This document shows positions 1-9,899 of a stretch of DNA of 64,000 bases, piece by piece (position 1 is the stretch's first letter; each line of letters starts with the position of its first letter). The notes under the pieces are model-generated. The model was not told the origin of the DNA. It worked only from the letters and a program-made list of their open reading frames with translations, and searched no databases. Source of the DNA: Lamellibrachia satsuma (lineage: Eukaryota; Annelida; Polychaeta; Sabellida; Siboglinidae). Where the stretch lies: contig BSQZ01000005.1 of assembly GCA_033239005.1 (NCBI GenBank), positions 2,495,001 to 2,559,000 of the forward strand. Direction: 5' to 3'. Both the position numbers and the translations under genes were made by a program.

Positions 1-276
1 GCTGTGACACACTTAAGTACTGGGAAGCCAACAGAAGGAAGTTCAGTGACACTGACCTGTAGTGTCACAGATGGCAGACCGCAAAATGTCGTCAAACTAG
101 TGACATGAAGAAAGGAAGCACAGTGATCTCTACTTATAGTCGCTACCAACTCAGTGACCTAGACTTGACAATACGTTCCCTTGACCACACTCTGGATGAT
201 AGTCACTACTCTTGTGCTGCAGAAAACGATGCTGGAATGGGAGACTTCAGTGCAACATTTCATCTGCTGGTGAACT
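1..276 (+). pseudogene. Ig-domain exon, frameshifted at the core Trp codon
   Basis: In frame 1 the exon reads an Ig B-strand with SVTLTC, then loses frame at 'gtgacatgaagaaagg' (about 101-116). One base is missing where VTWKK would be expected (TGG shortened to TG). Downstream, in frame +3, the Ig F-strand reads DDSHYSCAAENDAG and ends in LLVN with donor T|GTAAGT after 276 (phase 1). Both Ig cysteines and the Y.C motif are visible. The exon may extend upstream of the window. The lesion could be a sequencing error, but another Ig exon (4502-4745) is damaged at the same residue. Confidence 0.75.
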
Positions 277-332
277 GTAAGTACAATATTGAGCATCTGT
301 TTACATCAATTTAAAAAGATTAAATGATCCAG

Positions 333-494
333 TGTCCTAAAATAAATTACAATTGGGCTGTTACATAATTGTGTAACCTTGCTTTTTTATGATCTCCCAA
401 GTCATTGATATACTGATCCTTGAAGTCAAAACTGATTTTCAATTTGAAACCTGCCGATCAACTACTTCTCTCAGTCAACCATTTTCTATCCAGT
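333..494 (-). mobile_element. CR1-like LINE relic fragment (copy 1)
   Basis: About 160 bp nearly identical to 2118-2277. Both match the reverse-transcriptase part of the CR1-type LINE at 54,082-56,817 in the same orientation: the stretch with 'caagtcattgatata', 'ctgatccttga' and 'caatttgaaac' corresponds to about 55,008-55,100. It is a decayed relic with no open frame. Confidence 0.7.
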
Positions 495-795
495 GAAATA
501 CTTCAATATTAACCTACCTGTACAACCATTCTCAATTCTTTGAGACAAATGGTTTGAGACAAATTTATAAATGAACAGCCAAAGCATTGTTCTTTGTTCT
601 GGGAAACAGATTGTCTTAAATGGTAAGAAAATAAATTTTTTAACTGACAGAAAGCTGCTTGATAAGTCAAGTTATTTTGTAATTTCTGTAAAATATTACA
701 ATGACCAAATAATTTCTGTAAAATATTTCAATGACCAAACTACAACACTTTGACTGATATGTATTGCCTGTATAGACTTGATGTCATCATTCCAG

Positions 796-962
796 GTGTC
801 ACCATCAAAACTCAGTCACGAAATGTAGACAACATGACTACGTCAGTGGACGATACGGAGCCATTCGATGACACAACTGACATAAAAGCAGTAAAGACAT
901 CACGACAGGATGGCTTCGGTGTCACCTGGGATAAACCACCTAAGGATGAGAACATCAACAGC
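796..962 (+). CDS. FN3-like exon of the Ig/FN3 receptor
   Basis: Acceptor ccag|GT before 796 and donor AGC|GTAAGT after 962. The first two bases joined to the T that ends exon 1-276 restore a Cys codon, so phase 1 is kept. The 167-nt exon encodes an open stretch with GFGVTWDKPPKDENINS, resembling the first half of a fibronectin type III domain (A-B-C strands with W and P). It ends in phase 0. The rest of the domain was not located. The FN3 assignment is moderate; the splice sites and open frame are clear. Confidence 0.6.
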
Positions 963-1089
963 GTAAGTTCTTGGCTTTTAATGGAAAGTTGTCTACTGAT
1001 TGTGTTAAGGCAAGGCTTTAGTCTAAACGTACTTTGTTTTTTTACTTAACTGTTATTTATACGGTAGGCATGCATCAGGTGTAGTCCTT

Positions 1090-1131
<42 letters not shown>
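1090..1131. repeat. (TA)n microsatellite
   Basis: Run of alternating TA in the intron after the 796-962 exon. Confidence 0.95.
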
Positions 1132-1133
<2 letters not shown>

Positions 1134-1139
1134 CACCAT

Positions 1140-2117
1140 TTCTAAAGACTCTACACTATAACTCAAGATGACGGATGTAAACTGTAGTGGTTAAAACGTG
1201 CGAAACCCAAATCATCTCCAACATAACTAAAAATAGTGCATCTATTCAAATTTAAATATACTGTGTATTAGTTATAAATATAAATTAGATACACTTAGCT
1301 TAGAATTTCAAAAAAATCCTAACCTGTGTTTATCACATCTTGTACTAAGAAACAGGCCCTTCTTTGGGTGCTTCATGGCCACCTCTGTATTTTCATATAC
1401 CCAGAGTTCGTGAGTTGGCCGAGGACTACAGACATAACACACACCTAGATTTCCTACTGACTATCTGTCTATGTTCGCACTAGCCCAAACCCATATGGGT
1501 GGCTGTACTCAAGCTTCATCTGGTATTAGAGAATGCCAGGGAGGGGGAGGGAAGGAGGGATACAGTAGCTATATAATGATACCCATGCTATTTAAGATAC
1601 ATGCGGGAACTATTAGAACAACGTCACATTGACCAAAAAATTATTACCAAGTCAATGTGTTGTGTTTCAACGTTAACACTTTGTCACTCGACGTTCTGGG
1701 TAGCAGGGGAATAGTAGGGGATGTCCCGGAAGCTGGAACGCAGCGGCGATTGGTGGAACTGTACATGATTAATAAAGCAATCACACACAGACCGGCATAT
1801 AGAAACAGTTTATTTTTTGTCGCTGCATAAGACATGATACACTGTCAGCATTCGTTATGTGAAGTTGCACCAGGTTTTTCCTATTAAATACTGCATGCGT
1901 CTTTAGTCGCACCTTCACGTCCAAGTGCACACGGTAATCAGATTGGGACAGTATCTACTTAAAAAATGCAGCCATTGGTTCACGCTGACAATAGTACTAA
2001 TGTAATGATAATTACTGACGTAACCATACGCTGTTATATGCAAACTACAGGTATTTTTTTATTTTAAATACTATTTACAATACACTGCTCATGTTTCACA
2101 GACAGACATTCAGACGG
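1140..2117. other. Intronic/intergenic DNA, nothing recognised
   Basis: No supportable exon, RNA or mobile element was found. Short open frames on the minus strand have no coding character. Confidence 0.5.
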
Positions 2118-2948
2118 TGTCCTAAAATAAATTACAATTGAGCTGTTACATAATTGCGTAACCTTGCTTTTTTATGATCTCCCAAGTCATTGATATACTG
2201 ATCCTTGAAGTCAAAACTGATTTTCAATTTGAAACCGCCCGATCAACTACTTCTCAGTCAACCATTTTCTATCCAGTTCAGTATACAGTCCCTATACCAT
2301 TGACAATCCCTGTACAATTCTTTCTATGCACCTATAAGAGTTACTAAAACATAACCATTTATTACTACAATTAAAAATATCATGCCAGTGATTTACTAGG
2401 AAAACCTTGTTGAACACACAATATCTTAATTTCATGTGCCACGCCATACTGTTAGATAACCCTATGACACAAGCGTTGTATTCTGGCAATACTCGCTTGC
2501 CAAACGAAAATCACTTTGTATACACCAATTACTATACTTGCCAATAGGATATGACCCATGCTAATTGCATCAAAGCTCAAATATCTACTGATGATCCTGT
2601 ATCATCCTTAATGGAGTCCACTGTGTGATGTTATATTATCCTTTACAAATCACTAATGTTGAGCTGTCTGTAATTCTCTTACCTATTTCTCAAGTAATGG
2701 TGTAATATTTCTTTCTTTCCATTCAAAAGGAACCGCCCTCTCTTTCAATGACAAGTTAAACACTTTTGCAAGTGGAATGCAAATTTATTCTACTGTTTCC
2801 ATTAGTAGTTTTGGTGGAATACATCCACTCCAGGTAATTTATAATCCTTCATTGCCTTTAATTTCTTAGCTACAATTTCTAGAGTTAAAATGAACTGCCC
2901 TAAATAGTGGATTTAGCCTCCCAAATGTTTTTATCTGGAACTGATAAT
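2118..2948 (-). mobile_element. CR1-like LINE relic, 3'-side part (interrupted)
   Basis: Collinear with the reverse-transcriptase region of the CR1-type LINE at 54-57 kb. 2118-2330 matches about 54,98x-55,170. 2660-2940 matches about 55,440-55,760, sharing 'tctttccattcaaa', 'aatgacaagtt', 'ctactgtttccattagta', 'ccttcattgcctt' and 'cctaaatagt'. It is heavily mutated with no open frame. The relic is split at 2949-2961 by the Penelope-like insertion and resumes at 4158. Confidence 0.75.
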
Positions 2949-2989
2949 GAACTAAAATCCTAATTACCTCTCAAGAAACTTGAAGTTTG

Positions 2990-3036
2990 TTGTTGGATAT
3001 TTCGACCGCATCTCGCAGTCTTCTTCAGCAGACTGA
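2990..3036 (-). ncRNA. Hammerhead-like motif, left PLE terminus
   Basis: On the minus strand the terminus reads CTGAAGA, an A, a helix-II-like pair GACTGC/GCGGTC around loop GAGAT, then GAAA and ATATC. This follows the hammerhead order CUGANGA - stem II - GAAA - short stem III - cleavage UC. Stem I pairing is only about 2-3 bp, so it is probably degenerate. Penelope-like terminal repeats are known to carry hammerhead motifs. Confidence 0.45.
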
Positions 3037-3038
3037 AG

Positions 3039-3956
3039 TTACGGATGTGTCACATGACCAAAGTCATGTGACACAAGCTGGAGTAGGACTGGTGGGAGCT
3101 CCTGGCCGACGTCTCGGTTCAGCGTAGGTTTGTTTCTGTGAATGTTAATTGCCTCCTTTATTTTTCTCCTGTGCCAGTTCTCCTCGTGGTCTAGAATATT
3201 GACGTCCTTCATAGAGCACTGATGACCTGTGTTCAGTTTGTGTTCACTTGTAGCTGATAGGGGTTGGCGACAAGATAGATGTTCTTTGATTCTTGTGCCA
3301 AGTGTTCTGGCTGTTTCTCCTATATAGTGTTGGTCACATTCTGGGCATTGTATGTCATATACTACCCCACACTTTGCTGCCTTTGCTGTTCTGTCTTTTG
3401 GGTGTACCAACAGTGACCTCGGGGTGTTGATAGGTTTGTGGTAAACCGGGATGTTATAGGACTTGAAAATCCTTGCTACTTGTTCTGATAGTTTACTAAT
3501 GTAGGGCAGACCTATGGCATGTTGTCTTCTGCTGGTTTCTGTGGTAGTGTTCTCCTTCCTTCTCGTTGGTTGTGTGGTGTTAAACATCCAGGTTTTGTAA
3601 CCGTTTGCTTTCAGCACTTTCTTGATGTAGTCCACCTCTGTGTTCTTGTCCTCCTCTTCTGTTATCAGGTTTTCTGCCCTTTGGAGGAGTGTCCTGACTA
3701 CTGAGCGTTTGTGTTCTAGGTGGTGATTAGAATCCCAGTTCAAATATTGGTCCGTGTGGGTTGCTTTCCGATATATCTTGACCTTGGTTGATCCATCATC
3801 ATTCAGGCATACACACGTGTCTAGAAAGGCTAACGTATTGTCCTGTTCTGGTTCTACCGTGAACTTAATGTTCTCGTCCATTGAATTCAGATGGTGTGTG
3901 AAATGTTCTACTTCGCTCTCTTGTAATACTGTGAATGTGTCATCTACATACCTCAA
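3039..3956 (-). CDS. Penelope-like RT C-terminus with GIY-YIG endonuclease (partial)
   Basis: The 305-codon open frame starts at the RT catalytic box (MRYVDDTFTVLQ, with YVDD) and runs through the RT thumb. It ends in a GIY-YIG-type module: GVVYDIQCPECDQHYIGET (VVY and YIG), then ARTLGTRIKEH. RT plus a C-terminal GIY-YIG is diagnostic of Penelope-like elements. RT motifs 1-4 lie beyond the truncated 5' side and are absent. The frame is uninterrupted, so the insertion is fairly young, but the piece cannot be autonomous. The true start codon is lost; the ATG here is internal. Confidence 0.85.
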   Translation of the reverse strand: MRYVDDTFTVLQESEVEHFTHHLNSMDENIKFTVEPEQDNTLAFLDTCVCLNDDGSTKVKIYRKATHTDQYLNWDSNHHLEHKRSVVRTLLQRAENLITEEEDKNTEVDYIKKVLKANGYKTWMFNTTQPTRRKENTTTETSRRQHAIGLPYISKLSEQVARIFKSYNIPVYHKPINTPRSLLVHPKDRTAKAAKCGVVYDIQCPECDQHYIGETARTLGTRIKEHLSCRQPLSATSEHKLNTGHQCSMKDVNILDHEENWHRRKIKEAINIHRNKPTLNRDVGQELPPVLLQLVSHDFGHVTHP

Positions 3957-4029
3957 CCAGATGTCTGGAGGACAGTCCTACTCCAGCTTGTGTCACATGA
4001 CTTTGGTCATGTGACACATCCGTAACTTC

Positions 4030-4072
4030 AGTTTGCTGAAGAAGACTGTGAGATGCGGTCGAAATATCCAAC
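4030..4072 (+). ncRNA. Hammerhead-like motif, right PLE terminus
   Basis: Inverted copy of the left motif. CTGAAGA is at 4036-4042, stem GACTGT (4044-4049) faces GCGGTC (4055-4060) with loop GAGAT, and GAAA is at 4061-4064. Helix II keeps pairing through G-U wobbles. Confidence 0.4.
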
Positions 4073-4157
4073 AACAAACAAAGTTTCTTGAGAGGTAATT
4101 ATGATTAATATTAATAACCAAGAAACCGGATCTATCCATTCAAGGAACTAAAATCCT

Positions 4158-4450
4158 CTCTGATAAACAAGGAATTGAAGTAGTTCTGTTATTAAGCAAC
4201 CTCTGATATTCTATTTCCATCACTGTCTTCTAGTGGTCCAACACCATCGTGTACTTTCTGTTTTTTTTTTGGTTTGTTTATCAAAGAGGATATTAGTTCA
4301 TTGTCAGTACCATCGTGTACTTTCTGTTTACTTCTTGTAATTTTGGTAATAGCTTCTTCGGAATTTTCTAATTTTAGTTGTAGCTGTATTAAGTGCCTCT
4401 TTGTAATTGTGTAATGCCTGTTTGCTCACAATTATGTGGAGGTGTTTATA
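4158..4450 (-). mobile_element. CR1-like LINE relic, continuation after the PLE
   Basis: Continues the relic exactly where 2948 stops, matching about 55,750-56,000 of the CR1-type LINE ('cactgtcttctag.ggtcca', 'ttagttgtagctg.attaagtgcctctttgta'). A local duplication of 'accatcgtgtactttctg' (about 4244 and 4311) is present. Confidence 0.7.
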
Positions 4451-4501
4451 ATAAGGAAGAGTCTTTGCTTGTATGTTGACATAGTTGTACAATTATTGTA
4501 G

Positions 4502-4745
4502 ATAAACCAACCGTGTCAGTCATGACACCAGATCCAGTGGTAGAAGGACAGTCGGTGACCATCGCATGTTGGTCACTAGGTGCAAGACTAGCAGTGAACA
4601 ATGTCACATGAAAGAAAGGTCAAGAGGTCATCAGAGTAACCACTGACACTCAAGCAGACCATGAGGACAGATGCAGGACAGTACACGTGTCAACTGAACA
4701 GTGACATGGAACAAGACACTGGAACTGTCATACTACAAGTCTGGT
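4502..4745 (+). pseudogene. Ig-domain exon with TGA at the core Trp and a frameshift
   Basis: Acceptor attgtag|AT before 4502 (phase 1) and donor T|GTAAGT after 4745 (phase 1). It reads PDPVVEGQSVTIAC, then NVT-stop-KKGQEV: the invariant Ig Trp codon is TGA at about 4609. A second frame change lies near 4655-4675. The F-strand then reads DAGQYTCQLNSD, ending VILQV. It is similar in layout to the exon at 1-276. Confidence 0.8.
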
Positions 4746-4873
4746 GTAAGTAGGTTGGTTAAGATGAACTAAATTCTCAATTGCATTATGGTTTATCTGT
4801 GTTCTGTTGTTATTTTTGTAAACTACTGCTGCAACTTACTGAATGTCTTGTCAAAATGTGCATTTTTTATGGA

Positions 4874-5127
4874 GAATTCAAAGACCTGACAACCACTGAA
4901 TGGTTCCCATTACTGAATCATTCATTGATCTTTGGAACATAATTTTGTTGTGGAGAAGCTACTGTTACTCTATTTGTTGAAAGCTTCTTAATGGAGAAGA
5001 GAATTCAAAGACCTGACAACCACTGAATGGTTCCCATTACTGAATCGTTCATTGGTCTTTGGAACATAATTTTGTTGTGGAGAAGCTACTGTTAATCTAT
5101 TTGTTGAAAGCTTCTTAATGGAGAACA
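4874..5127. repeat. Tandem duplication, period 127 bp
   Basis: 'gaattcaaagacctgacaac' occurs at 4874 and 5001; the copies are almost identical through 'gaaagcttcttaatggagaa'. Confidence 0.9.
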
Positions 5128-5129
5128 GA

Positions 5130-6678
5130 ATCAGTATCCTCATCCTTCTTAATTCTATCACATTGACCTAATGAATATATAATAATATAATAAAGTAGCA
5201 CACCGATTTATGGAACCATAAAACCAAATTCATTAGTTAATGCTTGAGAAAAACTGAAATCAACTACCTAAAATTAAATTATCATATAAAAAAATGGTTT
5301 AAAGAATTTAATATTTTCAGCCATGTAGTTGTAGTTCATGAAGTCACATTTCTCCTCAATCATTAATGAAAATTTATAAGATTTTGTGTATGGCAAGAAA
5401 GACAAAAAAGTTCAGTTGAACTTCAGCTGTTGATAATGAATTTCACATTGTTCAATCAGTTGAAAACTAGTTGAGTGGGTAGATTAAGTTGAACACAAGT
5501 TGAAAGCAAGCACCATTCATGAAAACTCATCTTAGTTGAATACTGTTTAACCAGTATAATAAAACTAGACATACTGTTTTATGCTAAGAATTAATCATCC
5601 TAATTTATGTTAGTTGTCTTCATAACATAAAATTATTTAAACAATGAATGCATGTATTGTATACTACCTTTGTATTGCTACATTGACACTGCATAATACA
5701 TTGCTCTCACGTGTTCTGAATGTCAATATCATGAAGAAATTATTTAGGTGGTTTGATATTGTGCTTCATAGTTGAATACTGTTATTATATTACCACTTAA
5801 TAAACCCTGTTATATCACCCATTCCCCATTCCTTACAGCAAAGTTTCATCCTAAATTTAAACTGTACTGCAGATGTTCTAATGGATTTTGCAATTAGGGA
5901 TACCTGAAACTATATCAAATGTATTCACCAATATTTGTATTTGATTGCAGCATATAATTATAAATGTGTTTGGTTTGCAATCATAAAGTCGAACATTACA
6001 AAGAATTATAAAACTGAACATAGCAAAGGAACATGAAATTACAAACTTTTAGTTCACCAGGTTGTGTATCTGAAGTAGCAGCTGTGCCAAAGGATATTTA
6101 TTTTTATTGTAATGAAAATGTATTGATGTGTAACTTTTAAATTAAAACATATGCATAATCTGCTACAAGTTAAAAGTGGTTTGACAATTAATTAACCCAG
6201 TGTCACTGATATTTTATGAAGAACATGCACAGGACTTAAATAATAAATCATGTATTATAAATTGTCATAGACTATGTATACTTTGATAATTATTACTAGT
6301 ATTTCTAGCAAGTAATTAATTTAAATATGCACAACCTATGCACTGCACTCCTATATATCATTAAATAAAACTTTTTTTTACATTGCAGTGTTATTGGAAG
6401 TGGTTATCAAGAATACATATGTACATACTAACTTAGACTAGCTAGGCAGACACATGATCAAATTGATGCAAAAATATAAAACTTATAAGGTGTCACTTAA
6501 GTTTATCTGCGATATGGAGATCAAGTTAGTTCAACACTGTATTCAAGCCTATTACAGATTTTACTTGGCACAAATTCATAAGCATAGATGTATTGCTTAA
6601 CTTCTGCAAAATCAGTTTATGAGTGTCCAATCCCATACTTAATACAGTAATATTTGCATTTTGTGAACTTCACATAAG
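5130..6678. other. Long AT-rich intron, nothing recognised
   Basis: No supportable exon or element between the Ig exons. Confidence 0.5.
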
Positions 6679-6946
6679 CACTATGGTCAAGCAACAACTG
6701 ACCAAACGAGTGTGACTGTGGCCGTAGGAGGACAAGTGTCATTAACCTGCCATGCCCCAACTGAGCCTGGCAACCCAGCAGCTTCCTGGTTCACCTGGCA
6801 CAAACAGAACAGTGACTTCAGCAGGAACAAAACAACAGGAGGGCTGACACCTGTAAGAGTGGACGAATCTGGCAAGTTCAGCTATGTGGCAGGAAACTGG
6901 ATTGGTCAGAGTGACTACGCAGACTGGGCCACAGTGACAGTGCAAG
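6679..6946 (+). CDS. Ig-domain exon of the receptor
   Basis: Open frame with VAVGGQVSLTCHAP (B-strand Cys), SWFTWHKQN (core Trp) and a C-terminal ATVTVQ strand. The donor CAAG|GTGAGC after 6946 is phase 1. In place of the usual Y.C in the F strand it has SDYADWATV, so the second canonical cysteine is missing, which is unusual for an Ig fold. The acceptor is uncertain (cataag|CAC before 6679 is the nearest in-frame choice). The minisatellite starts at its donor. Confidence 0.65.
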
Positions 6947-8036
6947 GTGAGCGACTGTGTGACAGTACAAGGTGAGTGACTGTGACAGTGTAAAATAAGT
7001 GACTGTGTGACAGTGCAAGGTGAGTGACGGTGCAAAGTGAATGATAGCATGAGAGTGCAAGGTGACTGATTGAGTGATAGTGCAAGGTGAATGATTGTGT
7101 GACAGTGCAAGTTGAATGATTGTGTGACAGTGCAAGGTGAGTGATTGTGTGACAGTGCAAGGTGAGTGACTATGACAGTGCAGCATGAGTGATTGTGTGA
7201 CAGTGCAGTGTGAGTGAATGTGTGACAGTGCAAGACAAATGACTGCGTGACAGTGCAAGGTGTGTGGCTGTGTGACTGTGTGACCGTGCAAGGTGAGTGA
7301 CTGTGTGAAAAGTGCAAGGTGTGTGGTTGTGTGAAAAGTGCAAGGTGAGTTACTGTGACATTGCAAGGTAAACTATGTGACAGTGTAAGGTGACTGTGAG
7401 AGTGCAAGGTGAGTGACTGTGTGACAGTGCAAGGTGAGTGACAGTGCAGCGTGAGTGACTGTATGACAATGCAATGTGAGTGAATGTGTGACTGTGCAAG
7501 ACAAGTGACTGTGTCACAGTGCAAGGTGTATGACTGTGTGACAGTGCAAGGTGTGTGACCGTGCAAGGTGAGTGACTGTGTGACAGTGCAAGGTGAGTTA
7601 CTGCGACAGTGCAAGGTGAATGACTATGTGACAGTGTAAGGTGACTGTGAGAGTGCAAGGTGAATGACTATGTGACAGTGCAAGGTGAGTGAATGTGACA
7701 GTACAGCGTGAGTGACTGCGTGACAATGCAATGTGAGTGAATGTGTGACAGTGCAAGACAAGTGACTGTGTGACAGTGCAAGACAAGTGACTGTGTGACA
7801 GTGCAAGGTGTGTGGCTGTGTGACAGTGCAAGGTGTGTGACTGTGCAAGGTGAGTGACTGTGTGACAAGTGCAAGGTGTGTGGTTGTGTGACAAGTGCAA
7901 AGTGAGTTACTGTGACAGTGCAAAGTGAATGACTGTGACAGTGCAAGGTAAGTGACTGTGTGACAGTGTAATGTGAGTGACTCTGACAGTGCAAGGTGAA
8001 TGACTCTGACAGTGCAAGGTGAGTGATTGTGTGTAC
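6936..8036 (+). repeat. 25-bp minisatellite built from an exon-intron junction
   Basis: About 1.1 kb of degenerate tandem units, core length 25 bp, each containing the sequence around the preceding exon's donor: ACAGTGCAAG|GTGAGTGACT. The first unit overlaps the end of the Ig exon (6936-6946). Dozens of CAAG|GTGAGT-like donors therefore follow the authentic one. Unit variants (GTGTGG, GTGAAT, ACAAGTGACTG) recur in higher-order order, for example in 7200-7330, 7480-7620 and 7740-7900. Confidence 0.95.
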
Positions 8037-8105
8037 AAGATAGGTGTCTACAGTGTTGTGGTGGTGATGATGATGATTCTTTTAATAGTATATTTCTATA
8101 TGTAG

Positions 8106-8477
8106 CTCCAGCCTCGGTGGAGTATCCACGCATTGACAATATTCTATGGACCACTGCTTTTGATGACACTGACTTCAACATGACATGCACTGGGTCAGGC
8201 AGTGGTGTCGTGAAGCTTCAGTGGCTCAAAGATGAAGTGTCCATTGTCAATAGTGACTTTGCTGTCACAACAGTCCAAGTGATAAAAGGACAGTACATGT
8301 ATGGACAGACGGACGCCAAGAACAGTACATTGGTGTGGCAGATGACAAAGAAAGGGAGGTATTTCACCTGTGACAACATCACACGGTTTGATGGCAACTA
8401 CACCTGTGATGTGACTACAGAGACGGCCGGTGCAATGACACATGATGTGTCCAAGGCCTTCATTGTTAATGTCCAGT
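8106..8477 (+). CDS. Ig-domain exon of the receptor (intact)
   Basis: Acceptor tgtag|CT before 8106 and donor T|GTAAGT after 8477, phase 1 on both sides, 124 codons. It reads FNMTCTGSGSG (B-strand Cys), VVKLQWLKDE (core Trp), and FDGNYTCDVTTE (DG.Y.C F-strand), ending in FIVNVQ. All Ig landmarks are present and the frame is clean, making it the best-preserved domain of the locus. Several N-x-S/T sites (NMT, NST, NIT, NYT) suggest an extracellular glycosylated domain. Confidence 0.85.
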
Positions 8478-8602
8478 GTAAGTTTACCTAGGTATTACAC
8501 AATTTCCTTTTCTCATATCCTCCCTCCTACATATTGCTTATGTGCACATTAAGTAATTCCCTATGCTGGAAGTAACACCTGGTGTTTTATGTCTTTCTTC
8601 AG

Positions 8603-8935
8603 ATGAGGCCCACTGGAATTTTGGCCCTACACTAACAGCTGCTGCTCCAAATGAGACATCGAAAGAGATTATGTGTTCTGTGTGTGCCAATTCACAGCCA
8701 CGCTTCCAGTGGATATTCAACAATGAGACTCTACGAGATGGAATCAATGTGATGGGAGACAGAATCATACTGGATGTTGTGAAAATAGAAGACTGGCTCC
8801 TACGTGTGCAGTGTCAACAATGAGACTCTGTGAGATGGAATCAATGTGATGGGAGACAGAATCATACTGGATGTTGTGAAAATAGAAGACTGGCTCCTAC
8901 GTGTGCAGTGTCAACAATGATATTTATGGAGAGAG
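8603..8935 (+). pseudogene. Ig-domain exon disrupted by a 97-bp tandem duplication
   Basis: Acceptor cttcag|AT before 8603 (phase 1). It reads EIMCSVCANSQPRFQWIFNN and then DGINVMGDRIILDVVKIED. Two or more bases are missing before GSYVCSVNN, so the F strand is out of frame. The segment 8718-8814 is repeated at 8815-8911; 97 is not a multiple of three. After the second copy the sequence ends NNDIYGE with a GTAGGT donor near 8936. Confidence 0.75.
8718..8911 (+). repeat. 97-bp tandem duplication inside an Ig exon
   Basis: Copies 8718-8814 and 8815-8911 differ at about two bases (CTACGAG versus CTGTGAG), implying a recent duplication. Confidence 0.95.
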
Positions 8936-8939
8936 GTAG

Positions 8940-9647
8940 GTTTGTCAGAACATTGAGGTCATATGTCTTGGGTATGTATTCATTTATGTTTCTCTCATCA
9001 ATGGCTGAATGATAATTGCATCCTGAGAAATGTTAAATAATAATATCTTTATAACTAATCATTATTAACACTGCTTGTGTAATGACACGATTCACCGATA
9101 TTACAGATAAATTAACAGTAAAGGTAGCCTTTCTGTTGGACAGCCAGGCAATTTCGTGATACAAAAACTTATTCCCTCTGATGATCTGGTTGGTTAAGAT
9201 TTGTTGCACTTTGAATATTTACTGGTAATTTCAAAACTACTTTTGTTTACTGACTAATGATGTTACTAATGCCAGGACTGTTACACAGCATGTTCTAGTC
9301 ATAGCATTAGGGCTAAATGTCCTAATGCTATAATAAGACTTATCATCAGTGCAAACCCACTGATTAAACTAATTCTTGCACTAGACTGGCATGAAGGTAT
9401 CTCCCACTTCAATGCAAATCTTCCCCCAACAAATACCATGTGTATGATAATTTATAATAAAAAAGTAACATAATTTGTACAAGGTAAGAACTGATTTCTC
9501 AAAGGATGTAGTGCTTTTTAAAGCACTCAATGCTGAACTTCTTTTTTGAAATGTTCTCAAATAGTCATGTTACGGTTTATTCACAGTTACTGTTTTACCA
9601 TGCTGGTGATGCTCAATAAATTATAAATTATGTGTCATAATTTGCAG
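8940..9647. other. Intron, nothing recognised
   Basis: AT-rich; no feature supported. Confidence 0.5.
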
Positions 9648-9842
9648 GTCCAGCATGGGCACCCTTTAAATTCACAGTCCTGAAGAACCACACTTCAGTT
9701 GCCCTCACATTCCAGTGGCGCCCTGGTTTCGATGGTGGCTACCCTCCGCATACTTTCACCCTACAGTACAGGGCATCAAATGAAGTGGCTTTGAGAATTT
9801 GGAGCGATATATTCACCTACACAACAGATTATGTTACCTGGT
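9648..9842 (+). CDS. FN3-type exon (first half of a domain)
   Basis: Acceptor tttgcag|GT before 9648 and donor TGGT|GTGAGG after 9842, phase 1 to phase 1, 65 codons. GPAWAPFKFTVLKN, then SVALTFQWRPGFDGGYP and FTLQYRASNE match strands A-C' of fibronectin type III (W, P and YR landmarks). FN3 domains are often split over two exons; the second half was not recognised downstream. The weak stretch at 9950-9990 beginning 'ggtccaggagtgagc' may be a relic of a similar exon. Confidence 0.7.
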
Positions 9843-9899
9843 GTGAGGCGACTGTGACAAAAGCTATAATGACACTTAGGTTTGCATTGTCTTAACAAG

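Larger units (their letters stand above)
2962..4144 (-). mobile_element. Penelope-like element, 5'-truncated, inverted termini
   Basis: Inserted in an older LINE and flanked by a 13-bp direct repeat GAACTAAAATCCT (2949-2961 and 4145-4157). The two ends, about 2962-3090 and 3970-4100, are inverted copies of each other. The interior carries the end of a Penelope reverse transcriptase and its GIY-YIG domain on the minus strand. Inverted terminal copies are a known outcome of Penelope-like integration. Length is 1,183 bp, so most of the RT is missing. Confidence 0.85.

Noticed and set aside
6742..8190. Long minus-strand open frames with LALSHSHSPCTVTQ-type repeats
   Set aside because: They are the reverse frames of the 25-bp minisatellite; open only because the unit lacks stops.
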